Source: Lentinula raphanica
Taxonomy: Eukaryota; Basidiomycota; Agaricomycetes; Agaricales; Omphalotaceae
Assembly (NCBI GenBank): GCA_027919835.1
Contig: JANVFP010000040.1
Location: 186,001-250,000 of the forward strand
Length of the DNA: 64,000 bases
Direction: 5' to 3'
Part shown: positions 51,558 through 63,916 of the stretch, piece after piece
Layout of the letters: every line of letters starts with the position of its first letter
How positions within the stretch are numbered: position 1 is the first letter of the stretch
The notes under the pieces: model-generated
Database searches by the model: none
What the model was told of the DNA's origin: nothing
Seen by the model: only the letters and a program-made list of their open reading frames with translations
Translations under genes and position numbers: made by a program

Positions 51558-51943
51558 GAAGTTAAGAGAGGAAAACGATGGAAGATTGAGAAGGGAGTGA
51601 TGAAGGCCAGTTTTGCGCAAGCTATGAAGCCGAAATTGAGAAACTGATCGAGTTTTTGTAGGAGCTTTTGATGAATCTCGGCTATCACCGCCGGGCCGCG
51701 GACTTTTCTCAGATCGGAGATTGATTCAACAATCGGAAAGAGTAAAAAATCCCGAGCCGATTTTGATACTCTAATTCAAGTTCACTGTTCACCGGAGGAC
51801 TTGCAAACTCTTGTAAGTACCTCCTTCATTGCTTGGTACAAAGAGTACTTACAACAAGGCACAATGTTTGGAGCTCTGAGTTCATCAGGAAGATGCGAAG
51901 ATCAGATACAATTCACGTATATTAGACGGGATGTGCGGAAAAT
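51558..51943. other. promoter of the receptor-like gene and 3' flank of ELP1
   Basis: 386 bases between two leftward genes. No coding sequence is seen; a frame at 51801-52244 + is antisense to ELP1. Confidence 0.5.
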
Positions 51944-54900
51944 TCAATTCAATTCCAGCAGCTTCATTTTCCAATCCTTCCCATCTCCAAGATCATCCAG
52001 CTCTGGTCTCGGGACCCTTTTTGTGGGGTCAATCCTCCTCTGTTTCTCCATCTCTTCCATCCTCGCTGCCCAGCTATCTTGCGGAGGCCCGTATAGCGCG
52101 GTCTGGGTTTCATCACCCGTCTGTTCAGTGGGCGTCGACCAGATTTCTTCCACGCTTGCGCCTAGCTCAGCCTCGAGCTCTAAAACTTCTTGTTGCATGG
52201 CTATTCCTTCTTCACGATGGTGGGAAGTAAGCTTGAGAAGATGAGGAAGAAGCTTTTTGGCTTCGTCTAATATAAACAACGGTGAGGAAGTTTTCGTCGA
52301 AAACGCGTGAAAAGACACGTACTGCGGGTGGTACCAAATCTAACGACCAATTTCCCGATGGATCGCAAGAGATACTCTTCCTCGTCAATCGTACCTTTTC
52401 GGCCTGAACCAACTTTGCGTTCCATCTTGCGTTTGGAACGAGAGCTTCGTCTAACGGGTAGATTGATGAGCATTTATGGAGAAGGGAACTCGGAAGACGA
52501 ACATACTTTGACGATTTAGAAGCTATTGTCGAAGGGGCTACAGTATATCTTGTGAACGCTGTAGGAGCCATCGACACATCGGTCATTACATCCACATTGT
52601 GAAGGGCAGTATCCTCAACCCCATAGAACTCATCTAGAGATAAGGTTAGAACCCCTAATACAAAATAGTCAAAATCGTAAGCTCACCTGGCTCTTCAACT
52701 TTCTTTATCCGGAGTTCACGTACTCTGCTCAGCTGCTTGCGGAGCTGCTCTTTCATCTCAGCCAAGTCTTCTTCGATTTGGGCTCTAGTCTGCAAAGCTC
52801 CGGGATGAATGACATCCTCGATAAGCCCGGGCTCTTGTCTCAATGTTATCTAAATCCATAGTAGTTAGGTGTCATGTAATCATTCTTTAGTGGTGGGACG
52901 CTTACAATTCGCATTGCTTCTGAGAACTCGTTCCCTTGTACTAGCGCGATTACTGCGGTCCTGACGTCCTGAGTGTAATCCAGAATGACCCTTGCCGCTT
53001 CAGTAAACCGTTTCTTCGACAACAAATCCTCTGACGTAGCCAATTGGGGCAATTCAAGAGAACAAGCTGTGAGTATATGTTAGGCACCAAGAAATTGGGG
53101 ACATACCCTGTACACGATAAGCCATAGCTTGGACATCGTCATCATTGACAAGCTCCGAATGTCGAAGCGCCAACTCAAACAGCTCCTGCCATTCAAGCGC
53201 CTTTTCATAGGCTACCATCGCCTTTTGTGGACGATTAGCTTCCACGAACACTAATACAACACGTCAGCCTTCAAAAGAAACGAGACATCTGAATGATGCA
53301 TGTTTTGTAATCTACCTGCCGCTGCCTGTCGGAATTCTCGTCGTTCAAAAAGCCAGTCCCCGTAGACATCCAATACGTCCTGCGGGGATCAAGGGAAAAA
53401 TGTGTAAGGTGTTATTTTTATGCATGAAAGAAAGAGAGTTGATTACCTCGTAACGATCTGTATTTGACCAGATTGACAAAGCAGCTTTGTAAAGCGAGTG
53501 ACGTTCAACATATTGGACGGCTTCCTCGAAGTAATCTAGACCTGGAATAGGCAAAAGTTTCTGTGATAGGCCCGGATAACTGGGGATGAAGGGAGCGTAC
53601 CAGCGTCAGCTAAATGTCTCAAAGCCTTCTGGTGTCTCTTTAGGTGGTCATCTATCCGATACTTTTGGTAATCCTTGTTATCGATCGCTCGAAGTTCGCG
53701 GAGGAAGGGGAGATACTCTCGAGGATCCTAGTAACCAGAAGCGTCAACGGGACAACATCAAGACCGAATGATGATCCCACCAACGAACCGTTTGCGAGTG
53801 TTGGGCGACCATCAAGACCAACGAGAAGTCGTACATTCCAAGCGCAGTGTCAAACAGTTTGTCAGCGTCAACGAGGAAGATGATGTACTTGACGGCATCC
53901 TCAATCAAACCAGGTTCTTTCGATCCAAAAGATTCCTGACGTGAGCTTATGAGGCAAAAGATAGATACTGGAATAGGGCAGACCTTTGAGCCGTAACAAT
54001 GATGATAAGGCGGACTCGTGATCTGGAGGATCTTTGACGACGTGCGCCGTTAGGATGGTGTTGATGTATGTCGTGAAATCTTTCGTCTCGAGTTTGACCC
54101 TGATAGCATCGCTGATCGAAGAAATTGCCGTAGGTGTGAGAGGATGTAGACCTCGTCTAGGTACGGTATCAGTTCAATAGAGAGCATGAGATTGAACAGA
54201 CTGATCATACCCTAGATTGGTGAGGAACAAGTTAAGATGGTCAACTTCATGTATTTGTTCTATGAATGAATCGAGCCCCTCCAAAAATGCCGTTTCATTA
54301 TGTTGCACGAGAAAGTTCAGGTCGATACGGTGTTTTCTGCATGAGAAGAAAGCATCGCGATATTCCCCGCTACGAGAGACGTCTGATCAATACACGAATA
54401 GAAAACAACATCACAAAACGTACGCATTCAGTTCCTGCCTGATCACTTCAAAAACCAACGGTCTGGGGTTTATCGTCTCTAGATTCCCCCTTGGCATTTG
54501 TAGCACCAAGCTCATCGAACTCGGAACGCTAACCACTATCCTAGACCCTCTTTCTACACGTCGCTTCTCCCAGTCACTCGGAATGTCTTTGGTGTTACCA
54601 GATTCATTAGACACGAGGAGCGTTGGTAAAGCGTCTAGGGGGGCGAAGATCGCTTCGTGAGCACCAGTTGTGTAGATGAGATATCCCGAAGCGACAGCGA
54701 ATGAGGTCGCATTTGTTGCGAGCACTCGATGTGACGAGTCCTCTCCACAAACGCATAGTTTCCCCGATCCTGTCAGACCAACACCGATATCAGTAGTACC
54801 GACGGAGACGTATTGAGTGGTGAAGCAGTAGTCCGCGAAACGACCGAATGGTACGGCTGTATTACTTTCGATATCCACTGTATGAACTTATAGGTCAGAA

Positions 54901-57130
54901 CCGTACTATGTACCGCCAGGAGAGATCTTTACCTCTGGAAAGTTCTCCATCCCTACTTTGCCATAGTCCCGCATCAGACGAACGAACCAAACGGCCATTG
55001 CGGGATGGCATTGTAACGGTCCCGGCCTCCGTCAATTGCGACCCATCAAACTGGACGAGCACTACAACGTCCGATTCCGACGATGATCCCAGGACCAGTA
55101 CAATGAACGAGTGAGAATCCGCAGAGCGCGTGGAATCCAGTATTAGGATTTGTCTACAGTAGAGGTTTTTGTCATTGATTGAACATATCCCAAGTTTAAT
55201 TGGTGCCATCACGTCCCCTCTTCCGGGACCGAGTCGGGTTCGCAGATCATAGACTTCCACAAACCCATGTTCCCATAGGACAGCTAGAACGTCGGGATAA
55301 CTCGAAAGGCTTGTATGGACAGGAACGCGTGCTGCGGAATGTGGAAATTGTGATAAATCTTGTGGTTCTGACAGAAGCTTGAGCTGTATCGAAGACATTG
55401 GTGGGGGAACGTTTTGTTTTCGAAAGGGCGTCAAGAGTATACTAGCTGTATGGTTGAATTAATAACCAATCGAACGTATTTCGGGCTCGATGAAACGCAC
55501 ATCCATCGCTTACAGCGACCGATCCTGAGTCTTTGGGAGGTCTACTGAGTGAACTGACAGTTTCCCAGGCATAAGTGCGAAAGAAAATTCGACCTTCAAG
55601 AAAAATCCAGGTGAGACCAGGTAGTCCGAGTCCAACAGGCAAAAACGTACAAGTAGTACAGAGTATAAGCTGGTGGGCTCGCTCGGGATGCCATTTCACC
55701 GAGGAGAACTTCATGTCAGAAGAGGCTGAAATTTCTTGCTTCAGATACCTGCGGCAGTCAGGGATACGAGTTGCAGGAAAACAACAGGAATATTACCAAT
55801 GGTAATTGCCAGTGGTCCATAATTGTACTATTCATGGAACGAAATGAGCGTCGACGATTGAGTGAGATAACGTATCTCTCACCGAGGTCGCTACTCTGAT
55901 CACGCTCGATCCAGATAGCCAGAACATTCGAATCTGAGCTCCATAAAAGTTCCTTGACTCTGTATCCCCATTTGAGTTTTGATTTTTCACCGGATGAAGG
56001 TACTAGGCCGAGGTCTGGTCGCAGCTCAAAATCTCCATGACGGAGGCCATTACGTTCGAAGAATATCAGATCATGCCTTCCGTTCCGCCCAGCACCACCA
56101 CCTTCGAACCCAAACCGCTGTGTGCTAGCAATGAGATTTCCAGATGGTCTCCAGGAAAGGGTATGCTCCAGCCCCGGAACAGATTCAGAGGTCGATTGAA
56201 GGATTGCTTGATGGTCGTAAACACGCAGTACGCGACGTGGCAAGGGACCTCCATTCGTGACAGAAGATACAACAAAGAACGCGCCGTCACCACGCCAACT
56301 GATTCGTGAAAGGTTATCTTCATCTGGACTGCATCCAACGGCAATGTGAGCTGTGGACGCCTGCGCAGCGGCTTTTCCTAACGATCCATGGAACTGAGTT
56401 TGTTTGGATCCCCAGCCGACATTGATAGGCGCATCTAGGCCTCTGTGTGGGTATTCGGATGCAAGGATAGTGCGCAAGGCGTACCTTCACCGAATTCCGT
56501 TGTTTCTAAAGCCTTTTCGGAAATCACGTCGAACGTCGGTGTCATGAGGATCAGTTTCTTGGCACCTACGCCCATATGATGAGTACAGAATGCTACAGCT
56601 GTTGATCGCCTGAGATACCTGTGATGAGAGCAAGAAGTGAATCGTCCGGACTCCAAGCTGCAGCCAGAAAACCATCATCTACGCTTCCTTCGACTTCCAT
56701 CTGTCGTAGGCAATCAGGAATCCGGCCTTGAGCCGAAGGATGAAGAGCGTACCATTGGCATATCATCATCCAGCGACGCCGTAGCGATATCACCATTACG
56801 CATGATTGCCACCAAGGTTCTATTTTCTGTAAGCACTTCCAAGGCTATCAGTTGAGTCGACGATCCAGAAGATGCTACAGTGATCATAGCAAATAGTTCT
56901 GGCGCTGATTCCTTCTGTCAGCCTCTTGAGTACACAGTTTTCACCCCAAAGACACAACGTACCGAAGCATTTTTGTCTACGCGATAAATTTCCACACTGG
57001 CTTCCCCATCTAACGAATATTTTTCGGAAGCTATGTAAATAACGTTGGCATCTAGATCGATAGCAGTGCCGCAGATGCAAGCATCAGCAAGAAGGATAGT
57101 TTCGAAAGAGTCCAAAGAGAGATTGCGCAT
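51944..57130 (-). CDS. ELP1: Elongator complex subunit 1 (IKI3/ELP1)
   Basis: The ATG at 57130 (MRNLSLDSFETILLADACIC) opens the gene and the TGA is at 51944-51946; many short introns divide it and not every boundary was resolved. The N-terminal half is the double beta-propeller: NVGWGSKQTQFHGSLGK, SWRGDGAFFVVSSV, ERNGLRHGDFELRP and KWGYRVKELLWSSDSNVLAIW are strong IKI3 signatures. The C-terminal half is a TPR-like solenoid (YKAALSIWSNTDRYE, KAMVAYEKALEWQELFELAL, LSKKRFTEAARVILDYTQD). Near 52360-52450 lies the conserved basic tRNA-binding stretch RSSRSKRKMERKVGSGRKG followed by DEEEYLL, then the dimerisation tail. ELP1 is the scaffold of Elongator, which installs cm5-type modification on wobble uridines of tRNA. 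It is divergent with EFG1. Confidence 0.93.
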
Positions 57131-57216
57131 AGATGAAGATTGTTGATTGACAATGAGAAGGAAGACGAAATTTCAATTCATTTCTTTGCACGTGGCTCAC
57201 TTTTTCATGATCATCC
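57131..57216. promoter_or_regulatory. 86-bp shared divergent promoter (ELP1/EFG1)
   Basis: Only 86 bases separate the start codons of leftward ELP1 (57130) and rightward EFG1 (57217), so both 5' UTRs and core promoters must overlap here. Confidence 0.7.
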
Positions 57217-58076
57217 ATGGCTCCCGTACGAACAGAGAAACGAACTCAGTCTTCACAACCCATCGCCGGCCCTTCACATCGAAAAAACAAACGACACCCA
57301 CCCAATGATGATTCGGCTGTCCTGCCTGGCGTTCAAAAGATTAAAGCTGCAATAAGACAGGCGAAGAGACTCCTGGCAAAGGTTCGACATTATCATCCAA
57401 TAACTGAACCACCTATGACTGATTCTTTTAATACAGGACAAGCTCGCTGCCGATGTCCGTGTTACAACCGAACGAAAGCTGAACTCCTTGCAAGCCGATC
57501 TTGCCAAAGCGGAATTGAAACGGAAAGAGCAATTGTTGTCCACGCGCTATCATAAAGTCAAGTTTTTCGGTGCGCTCTATAACCTACGATCTGTTGCTAC
57601 TTGGCTCATGGGACTCATGTAGAGCGACAGAAAGTGGTCCGTAAGATCAACCAGACCAAGCGAAAGCTCTCGGAAGCAGAATCATCGAATCGACCAAGCC
57701 TGGAAGCGCAGTTATATGAACATCGAGTGGAACTTAACTACATCAACGTGAGTGTCGTCAAGATCATCTCGAGCTTTCGATATAACTCTGCCCACAGCAC
57801 TACCCGAAAACGAAAAAGTACATTTCGCTTTTCCCTCCAGACATCCAGCACAACACAGAAATAGAACTACCTTCCGTAAAGACTGATCAAGAGAGAGAGG
57901 AAGTCAAGAAATGGATCCGCGAGCAAATGGCGTCGCAAGCTCTTCCAACTGAACCAGAAAACGTGGAGCGTTCACAGTCGGATACGAGCCAAGCTCATTG
58001 GGTCAAGAAAGTCAAGAAAAACGATGGAAAAAGAGTTGAAGAGGAAGACGAGGAGCACGATGATTTCTTTGAATAG
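57217..58076 (+). CDS. EFG1: rRNA-processing protein EFG1
   Basis: Exons 57217-57381, 57437-57569, 57623-57747 and 57798-58076 join in phase (233 residues). The helical core VQKIKAAIRQAKRLLAKDKL, then VRVTTERKLNSLQADLAKAE, then RYHKVKFFERQKVVRKINQ and YPKTKKYISLFPP define the Efg1/DUF2361 family. Yeast Efg1 is a nucleolar component of the small-subunit processome, needed for early 18S rRNA maturation. The C-terminus is acidic (EEEDEEHDDFFE). It shares an 86-bp promoter with ELP1, so ribosome synthesis and tRNA modification may be co-regulated. Confidence 0.92.
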
Positions 58077-58339
58077 GATGAAGAATAGAGCGAGAGCCAC
58101 CATATACCCTCGGTACGTGATTGCTTTTATTCACCGTTATCGCAAGGAAGTTGAATTTAGCATACCAGAGATCAACCAAAATTTTGGGATTGTTGTCCGT
58201 TTGCGTCTAGAAACCATTTATATATATTCAAAAAGAGAATACTGCTCAATGAAGAATTTTGAAACATCCCTATCTTTCGTTGGATATGCCTCTGTTTATG
58301 AAAAGGAGTTGTTTGAGGGTCTGTACATATTCTCTCCTA

Positions 58340-59109
58340 ATGACTCTTACCATCGAATCAAATAATCAGCATTCAGAATCTACTCCCATTTCCAAGAAGC
58401 ACCCTAGATTCTACTTTCTTGACGGCAATGTGTTGTTTAGGGTGAGTCATTATTTCCTCGTTGAATGTTCATTGTATGCTCATAGTTTCTTGGAGTCACA
58501 GGTCGAAGACACCCTATATCGAATCCACAAATATTTCTTCCAACGTGATTCCCCAGTATTCGGAGCGATGTTCTCACTACCTGTGCCGAACGGAGAACAA
58601 CCAGAAGGAGACGTTGATGGCAGACCCATTCACCTCGATGGAATACAGTGTGTCGATTTCGATCGCTTACTATCCGTGATGTATCCCGAGTACGCCCTTC
58701 ACTGCACTCTGCTACACTCCGAACGTTCATGGGCTACCTTCACAGAGATTTCAACTCCAGCGAACTCTTCACAGTTGATGAATGGCAATCCGTCCTCAAA
58801 TTAAGTTCACAGTGGGACTTTGATTCTCTGCGAAAACTTGCTATCAAGCATATCGGCTGCGTCGCTTCTTCAGCAGATCTTGTACTCTTGGGACACAAAT
58901 ACGATGTCTCGGAATGGTTGCTTCCCCACTACATCTCCTTATGCTCCCGGGACGAACCGCTCACACTTCAAGAGGGACGCAAACTCGGCGTCGACACGGT
59001 GATCACCATAAATCAGATTCGGAGCCAAATCCGCTACAGGTCCAACCTGAATAGACACCAAGATGCGATTGCCGAACTAGTTCAGAGCGTTTTCATCACT
59101 CCGGGTTAA
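58340..59109 (+). CDS. BTB/POZ domain protein
   Basis: Exons 58340-58441, 58502-58689 and 58746-59109 join in phase (217 residues). The first intron is 60 bp without a stop, so an ORF scan reads through it. BTB core: FYFLDGNVLFRVEDTLYRIHKYFFQRDSPVF, then AMFSLPVPNG and DFDRLLSVMYPE; the C-terminal helical part has WQSVLKLSSQWDFDSLRKLAI and DEPLTLQEGRKLGVDTV. Intron positions and motifs match the gene at 28052-29983, its longer paralog. An upstream in-frame ATG at 58259 is possible, but its leader is not protein-like. Such BTB proteins are numerous in Agaricomycetes and mostly uncharacterised. Confidence 0.85.
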
Positions 59110-59227
59110 CTGCAATATTTATTCGGTTACGAATTCTGGATCTTCTACATGATAAATACTAATAAATGCTTTGCTGTTTCGAATGCTAAAAGGAAAAGTT
59201 TGTTACTGGAAAGAGTGTGGACGAATA

Positions 59228-60076
59228 TTATGCAAGGTTTGCCGCTGACGAAGTTTTACAGAACGGCGTATGAGTCGAAGCGATGCTTGCACGAAAGCTA
59301 CTGCGGCGTCGGTAGTCTCTGAAGGGTATCTCCAGGTGATGGTCCAGTGGCGATACAGCACTTGCGCGAACCGGATTCGAAATCCTGTGAAAACGAAGCT
59401 CGGTTGCCTAAACAAACTAAGGTAAGTCTCATCTCATCCCATTACCGCCGAACTCAAATCTACTTACAGTTGCCTTGTCGCTGCTGTCGGATGATGATGG
59501 TTCGGGCTCGGTATCCAAATCATCATCATGCTCAAACTCCTCCGAGTCTATACCCTGAGGGACATCCGGAAGAGGTTTGCGAGAGGCCAACTCCCATACT
59601 TCAGAAAGGGACAACAACTGAAGGTCCGCTTCTTGCCCGTGTGGATGTATGACGTCCATGTCATGATCATGACTTTTCCGCTGAGAATGGAAAACGGGTG
59701 ACAACGATTTGTGGAATAACGTGGAAGGTTGTATCTGGAAAGATCCTTCCTCTGCCAATGCGTCACAAGAGAGTGAGGTGTCGCGAAAGGCGCAGGCGAA
59801 CGGACGAGGATTAGGAGGCAGGTGGTAGAATGTGCTAGTGGATGGGATCGATATGTACTGTGCGTCTTCTTCTTCCTCCTCTTCTTCTTCCTCCTCTTCT
59901 TCTTCCTCCTCTTCTCCTTCCTCCTCTTCTCCCTCTTCCTCTTTTTCTTGGAACCGGTCTTCTTCGAATTCAGAATCTGTATCTGACTCGAAAGAAGATT
60001 CATAGGATGCGGGATGAAAGTCAGGAGGGAAGTTTTCTGATCCTACGTCTGTAAGGGTATCAGAATATGACCCCAT
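59228..60076 (-). CDS. hypothetical protein with a poly-glutamate tract
   Basis: Exon 1 is 60076-59468 and exon 2 is 59407-59228, joined in phase (262 residues), stop TAA at 59230-59228. Residues 39-70 are almost only Glu, encoded by a GAG/GAA repeat. The rest is Ser/Asp/Glu-rich with a possible WELASRKPLPDVP segment; the C-terminal exon is Arg/His-rich. No domain is recognised. The Glu tract is probably length-polymorphic. The coding call rests on length, codon use and a good splice junction (GTAAGT, TTGTTTAG). Confidence 0.6.
59864..59948. repeat. CTT/CCT compound microsatellite (poly-Glu coding)
   Basis: Interleaved TTC and CTC units in blocks such as CTTCTTCTTCCTCCT repeat several times on the + strand. 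On the minus strand they encode glutamate. Confidence 0.9.
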
Positions 60077-62741
60077 AATTGTGGACGGAGTGAAGGGAGA
60101 TCCAAGTGCAACGAAGACTTTGGACTACACGTGTGTACGTCAAAATTATAACCATATCGCCAATGGTAGTCGTGTAAGTACCTTCGCGAGGCTTGCAGGC
60201 ATGGAAAGGGTTAGGCAGGATTGTTTGGAAGACATCTGGGTATCGGTATCCTTGCGCAAGTTATCGTTGTACCAGTCCAGCTGGCTCACATCTGGCGCGA
60301 CTGAAGGTGAAGAACGGCAAGAATACGAACTCATCGAGATAGAGCCGGTTACTCGTCGGTTGACCAAGACAAAGAGCAAAGGAAATAGTAGTACAGAGAG
60401 CGCAGCTCCGGTGGTTCAGCGTAACGGGCGCTGGAGTACATTCTCAAGACTCATTTTATAGGACCCTGGAGCCTGTCCGCGAGTTCTAGCTCGCATCCTG
60501 GAATCGAGGTCTTCATTCACCTGCTGAAGCACTGCTACGTGGCAATGTCAATCGAGGCCAGTCGGTCGAAGGCCAGATTCGATTCTAGCTATGTTGGCGT
60601 ACCCATATCGGTATCCAAGGGTACCCATAATCAACGACTTTGGGGGCGGTATCGGTGTCGGTGGAAGATACTGATACCGGATACCGATTGCATAATCACA
60701 CAGCCACATCTCTCCCTTCCGCGCTATGCTAAGTCCTCCAACTGAGTAGGTTTCAAGCCTCTTTGAGCTCAGTTCTAACTTCTCATTGGTCTACTAGTAT
60801 TCATTCATTGGTGTAGTGAATGGTACTTGTGTAGATTATAGAATCAGTAAGTAACATACCTAATGAACAATGTGCAAGGAAAAATATTCAAACAGCAGCT
60901 ATAACCTCAGAACATATTCTTTTTGAAGATGTGTATGAGATCTCTCAAACATGGACTGAGAGTGTAACGGTCCAATGCAATCAATTATGAAGGAGCTGTG
61001 CTTGTTTTGAGAGTCTCGAAGACATCAAGAATTAAGCGCCGTCAGGCGCTAGACTCACATGCCGCTATCCTCGAATTGCCTTTTATGTATCATTTTAGCA
61101 AAATTCATCTCGTACTGCTCATCTTGCTGTACCCTACAAACAATGGGACCGAAAAATCTTAACATACCCTATCTATATGCTGAGTGTGTTTGAAGACCCA
61201 GAAACTGATCCCTGTGCTTCGAAGCATCCCTCAATTGCAGATTCTGCAGAATCCAACAAAATGTGCAAGTGTCATTGTAAGAGCAGTACACAGCATGGCA
61301 CTTTATATGCAAAAACTTAGTTTTGCAGGTCCGATACATGTCAGCTATAAGCAGAGAAAATATAAGAACACAGAAAGTGACAACAGCACTTTCTTTCTCT
61401 TTCCTTTTTTTCCTTTTTAGGAAAATTTCCTTTTTGAATTAATTTCTTTTTCGCCCACCGACATCGCTATCGGGCCCGACTTTGATCAATTGCTTCATCA
61501 CCCAGCATCATTCTCAATACCCATTTAGGCAAAGCGCAGTGATATCAGACCATGTAATAGCTATGGCATACCGTTGGAGGTAAGTACTAAGTACCTCAAA
61601 AAGCCCTGGGCCCTGCTAAGTATCGTTCAATCAGTCGTCTGTCGTCATCAGGTATCCCCGGAACAGCCAAATCCCCGAAACTGTGGTGGCTCTGCAGTGG
61701 TCACTTTGGTGTGTAAGTACAAAATGTGTGCCAGGAATTTGGAAACGTCCACTGGCTTGATTGTTGCGTACAATTTCAAACAAAGTCGGTTATATCAGTT
61801 ATAGGCAGGCTACATCTTCTGAAGAGCATGAGCAGTACTAGTAAAGCCTCGTCTGATGGAATTGTTCACTTAGAGGACCTGTCTCCACCACCTCATGATT
61901 GCAGTTCAAAGTAGCTCAAAGCAGTTCAAAGCTCAGGTGGAATCAGGACTAATCAGGCTTCATCAGGCCATCACAGGCGGGACTAAGACTTGGATGAAAC
62001 GCACAAGTTACAACACCGTGTGTAGGGAGGTGTAGGGAGGCATTTATGGGCATCAAAAGAACGGCAACTGCCTGCAATAATGCTCGTTTGGAGGTAATAG
62101 TAATTCATTGCATCCGTCGGTTCAACGTTCACGGATGGGTCGACCGTCGAACAGCAGGCAAGCGAGAGTTTTCTGATGATGTAGATGAATCATGAAACAG
62201 ATGGAAACGGATAGAGACGCATGGCCTCGGATGGCCCCAGATGGCCCGGGATGGGTTGAACATAAAGACGAGCACGCTCTCTCGTTTTTCCCCCCACTTT
62301 TTGTTGAACGAAAAATCTCTCTCTTTTGCTGGTCAAAGAGAGAATCTGGCTGATCTATCGTACTGGCATGTTTCCCTCAGTATCGAACTCTACGTGTATC
62401 TGATTTCACCTTATAGCACATTGATTATACGCTGCCGTCTCTTTTCAAGAATCAACGTATTCGCTTCTGCCAATCATCACCACCTCTTTGATTCGTATGT
62501 TTCCAACGATGTTCTAACGCACCTTGAGATGTAACTGATCACCTTGATTACACTCTACCTTCGGTTTTAGTATATTCGCTTTTGTCAATCATTGCGACCT
62601 CTGCTTCATCGCTCAACGTTCCCCCTACTTATCGCGTCTGGTCTTCGCTTCCGTATCGTCAGGCATTGTCCTCAATCAACAACATATTCCTCGAGCCCCT
62701 CCCCAACCCACCAAGTCCCTCGCACTCCCAGTTTCCCGCTC
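60077..62741. other. 2.7-kb gene-poor region
   Basis: Frames at 60081-60461 and 61574-61804 lack starts, motifs or splice support. Small features are an inverted repeat ATCGGTATCC at 60607-60616 and its complement at 60679-60688, short repeats of TTCAAAG near 61904-61940, and of GATGGCC near 62210-62260. The last part is the promoter of the gene at 62742. Confidence 0.45.
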
Positions 62742-63916
62742 ATGCGCTTTCCTAACGTGTATCCCCTCGTTGTCTTCGGTTCCTTTGGACTGTTCTGTAG
62801 TGTGGCCGCCGTACCTATTGTGGTAAGTGGCGATTTGTCACAGTCGGAGCTCTCGTGCATTTGTTGATTTTTGAATATCCTCAGGCCACTCCGCAGAATC
62901 TCATTTCTCGGGCCAAAGAACCAACCTACTATGAGGAATGGACTCAGAAGGCCATTCAAGAAATCAATAACTCGTTTAAACTTCGTCCATTGGGAGTAGT
63001 CAGGTTCGGTTTGACGGTGGACGAGGATGACGACGACGCAAATTTCGTCAGGCGGTATTTCGCCCAGGAAATCAGTCGAGAATTCTCAGCAACCCGACTC
63101 CTTGTCCGAGACAACCAGCTTCAGCTCCCTCGACGCCCGCAAGCAGAAATAGCGAAGAAGATGGTTCGATTCATCGTGGAATTCGACGTCGGCGAAGGAG
63201 AGAAGAAGACCAACAGCCTGAGGTACCACGGCGCGTTGCTTGGTGTGGAAGACGGCAAGGATGAAGACGGCGAGGAGAAGGATGAGGAGGCGATAAACAT
63301 GGTTTTCGGGTTGATGTTACCGTCTGGAATGGAGAAAGAATTAACTTTGGAGGAGACGAGCTTTCTGGAGACCGAATATAACATCGCGCGCGCTATCGAG
63401 AAACGGGCTCATAAGTGTATCAAACGCATCACTGACCTTATCAAGGCCCGTGCCAGATCGCGCGATAGAGTCGGAATGGTCAAGGTCAGCTTTCATAACA
63501 ACGAAGAGAAGGCTGTTCACGACGTGAATGAAGCAGCAGAGGCAAAGGGTTTGGTCGAAGGACTGTTCGCAGAAGAGATTGATTACCACAAGTACCTCCT
63601 CCGCTTCGACCCAGTCATTCACGTTGGATTTATCTCGGACAAGTGGGTTGAATTCAAGCTGGAGATCAGTGAACAAGGGAGGTTGGAAACGTTTGAAGGC
63701 GCGGTGTGGAGAGAATCGCAAAAGGTGAATGGCGATTATGTTTGGATGCTATGGCAGTCTGGCGACCCTGAGCATAGTCCGAGACATGGCCCCCCAAGCA
63801 TATTTGACGGAATTCCTTACTCAGATCAGATGGTCGCGCTGCGAAAGCTTCACCTTTGGCGGGTATCTCACAACTCGAACAAACTCGACGCAGCTTTTTA
63901 TAAACTCATGTACTGA
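62742..63916 (+). CDS. secreted hypothetical protein
   Basis: Exon 1 is 62742-62822 and exon 2 is 62885-63916, joined in phase (370 residues). The N-terminus MRFPNVYPLVVFGSFGLFCS is a clear signal peptide, with likely cleavage around AVA-VP. The mature part is highly charged, with an acidic insertion (VEDGKDEDGEEKDEEA), alternating beta-like stretches and Trp-rich C-terminal pieces (WMLWQSGDP). Few Cys residues are present, so it is not a typical small effector or hydrophobin. I do not recognise the family. No membrane anchor follows, so export to the cell surface or medium is likely. Confidence 0.75.

Noticed and set aside
59548..60003. Lys-rich 151-codon minus frame over the CTT/CCT repeat
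   Set aside because: A frame-shifted reading of the microsatellite. The Glu frame has a start and a good splice junction.
60081..60461. 126-codon + frame divergent from the poly-Glu gene
   Set aside because: It lacks an ATG at its 5' end and any recognisable motif, and probably overlaps the promoter of the poly-Glu gene.
60607..60688. ATCGGTATCC inverted repeat as a possible MITE
   Set aside because: Only 10 bp ends and no target duplication; more likely a decayed simple repeat.
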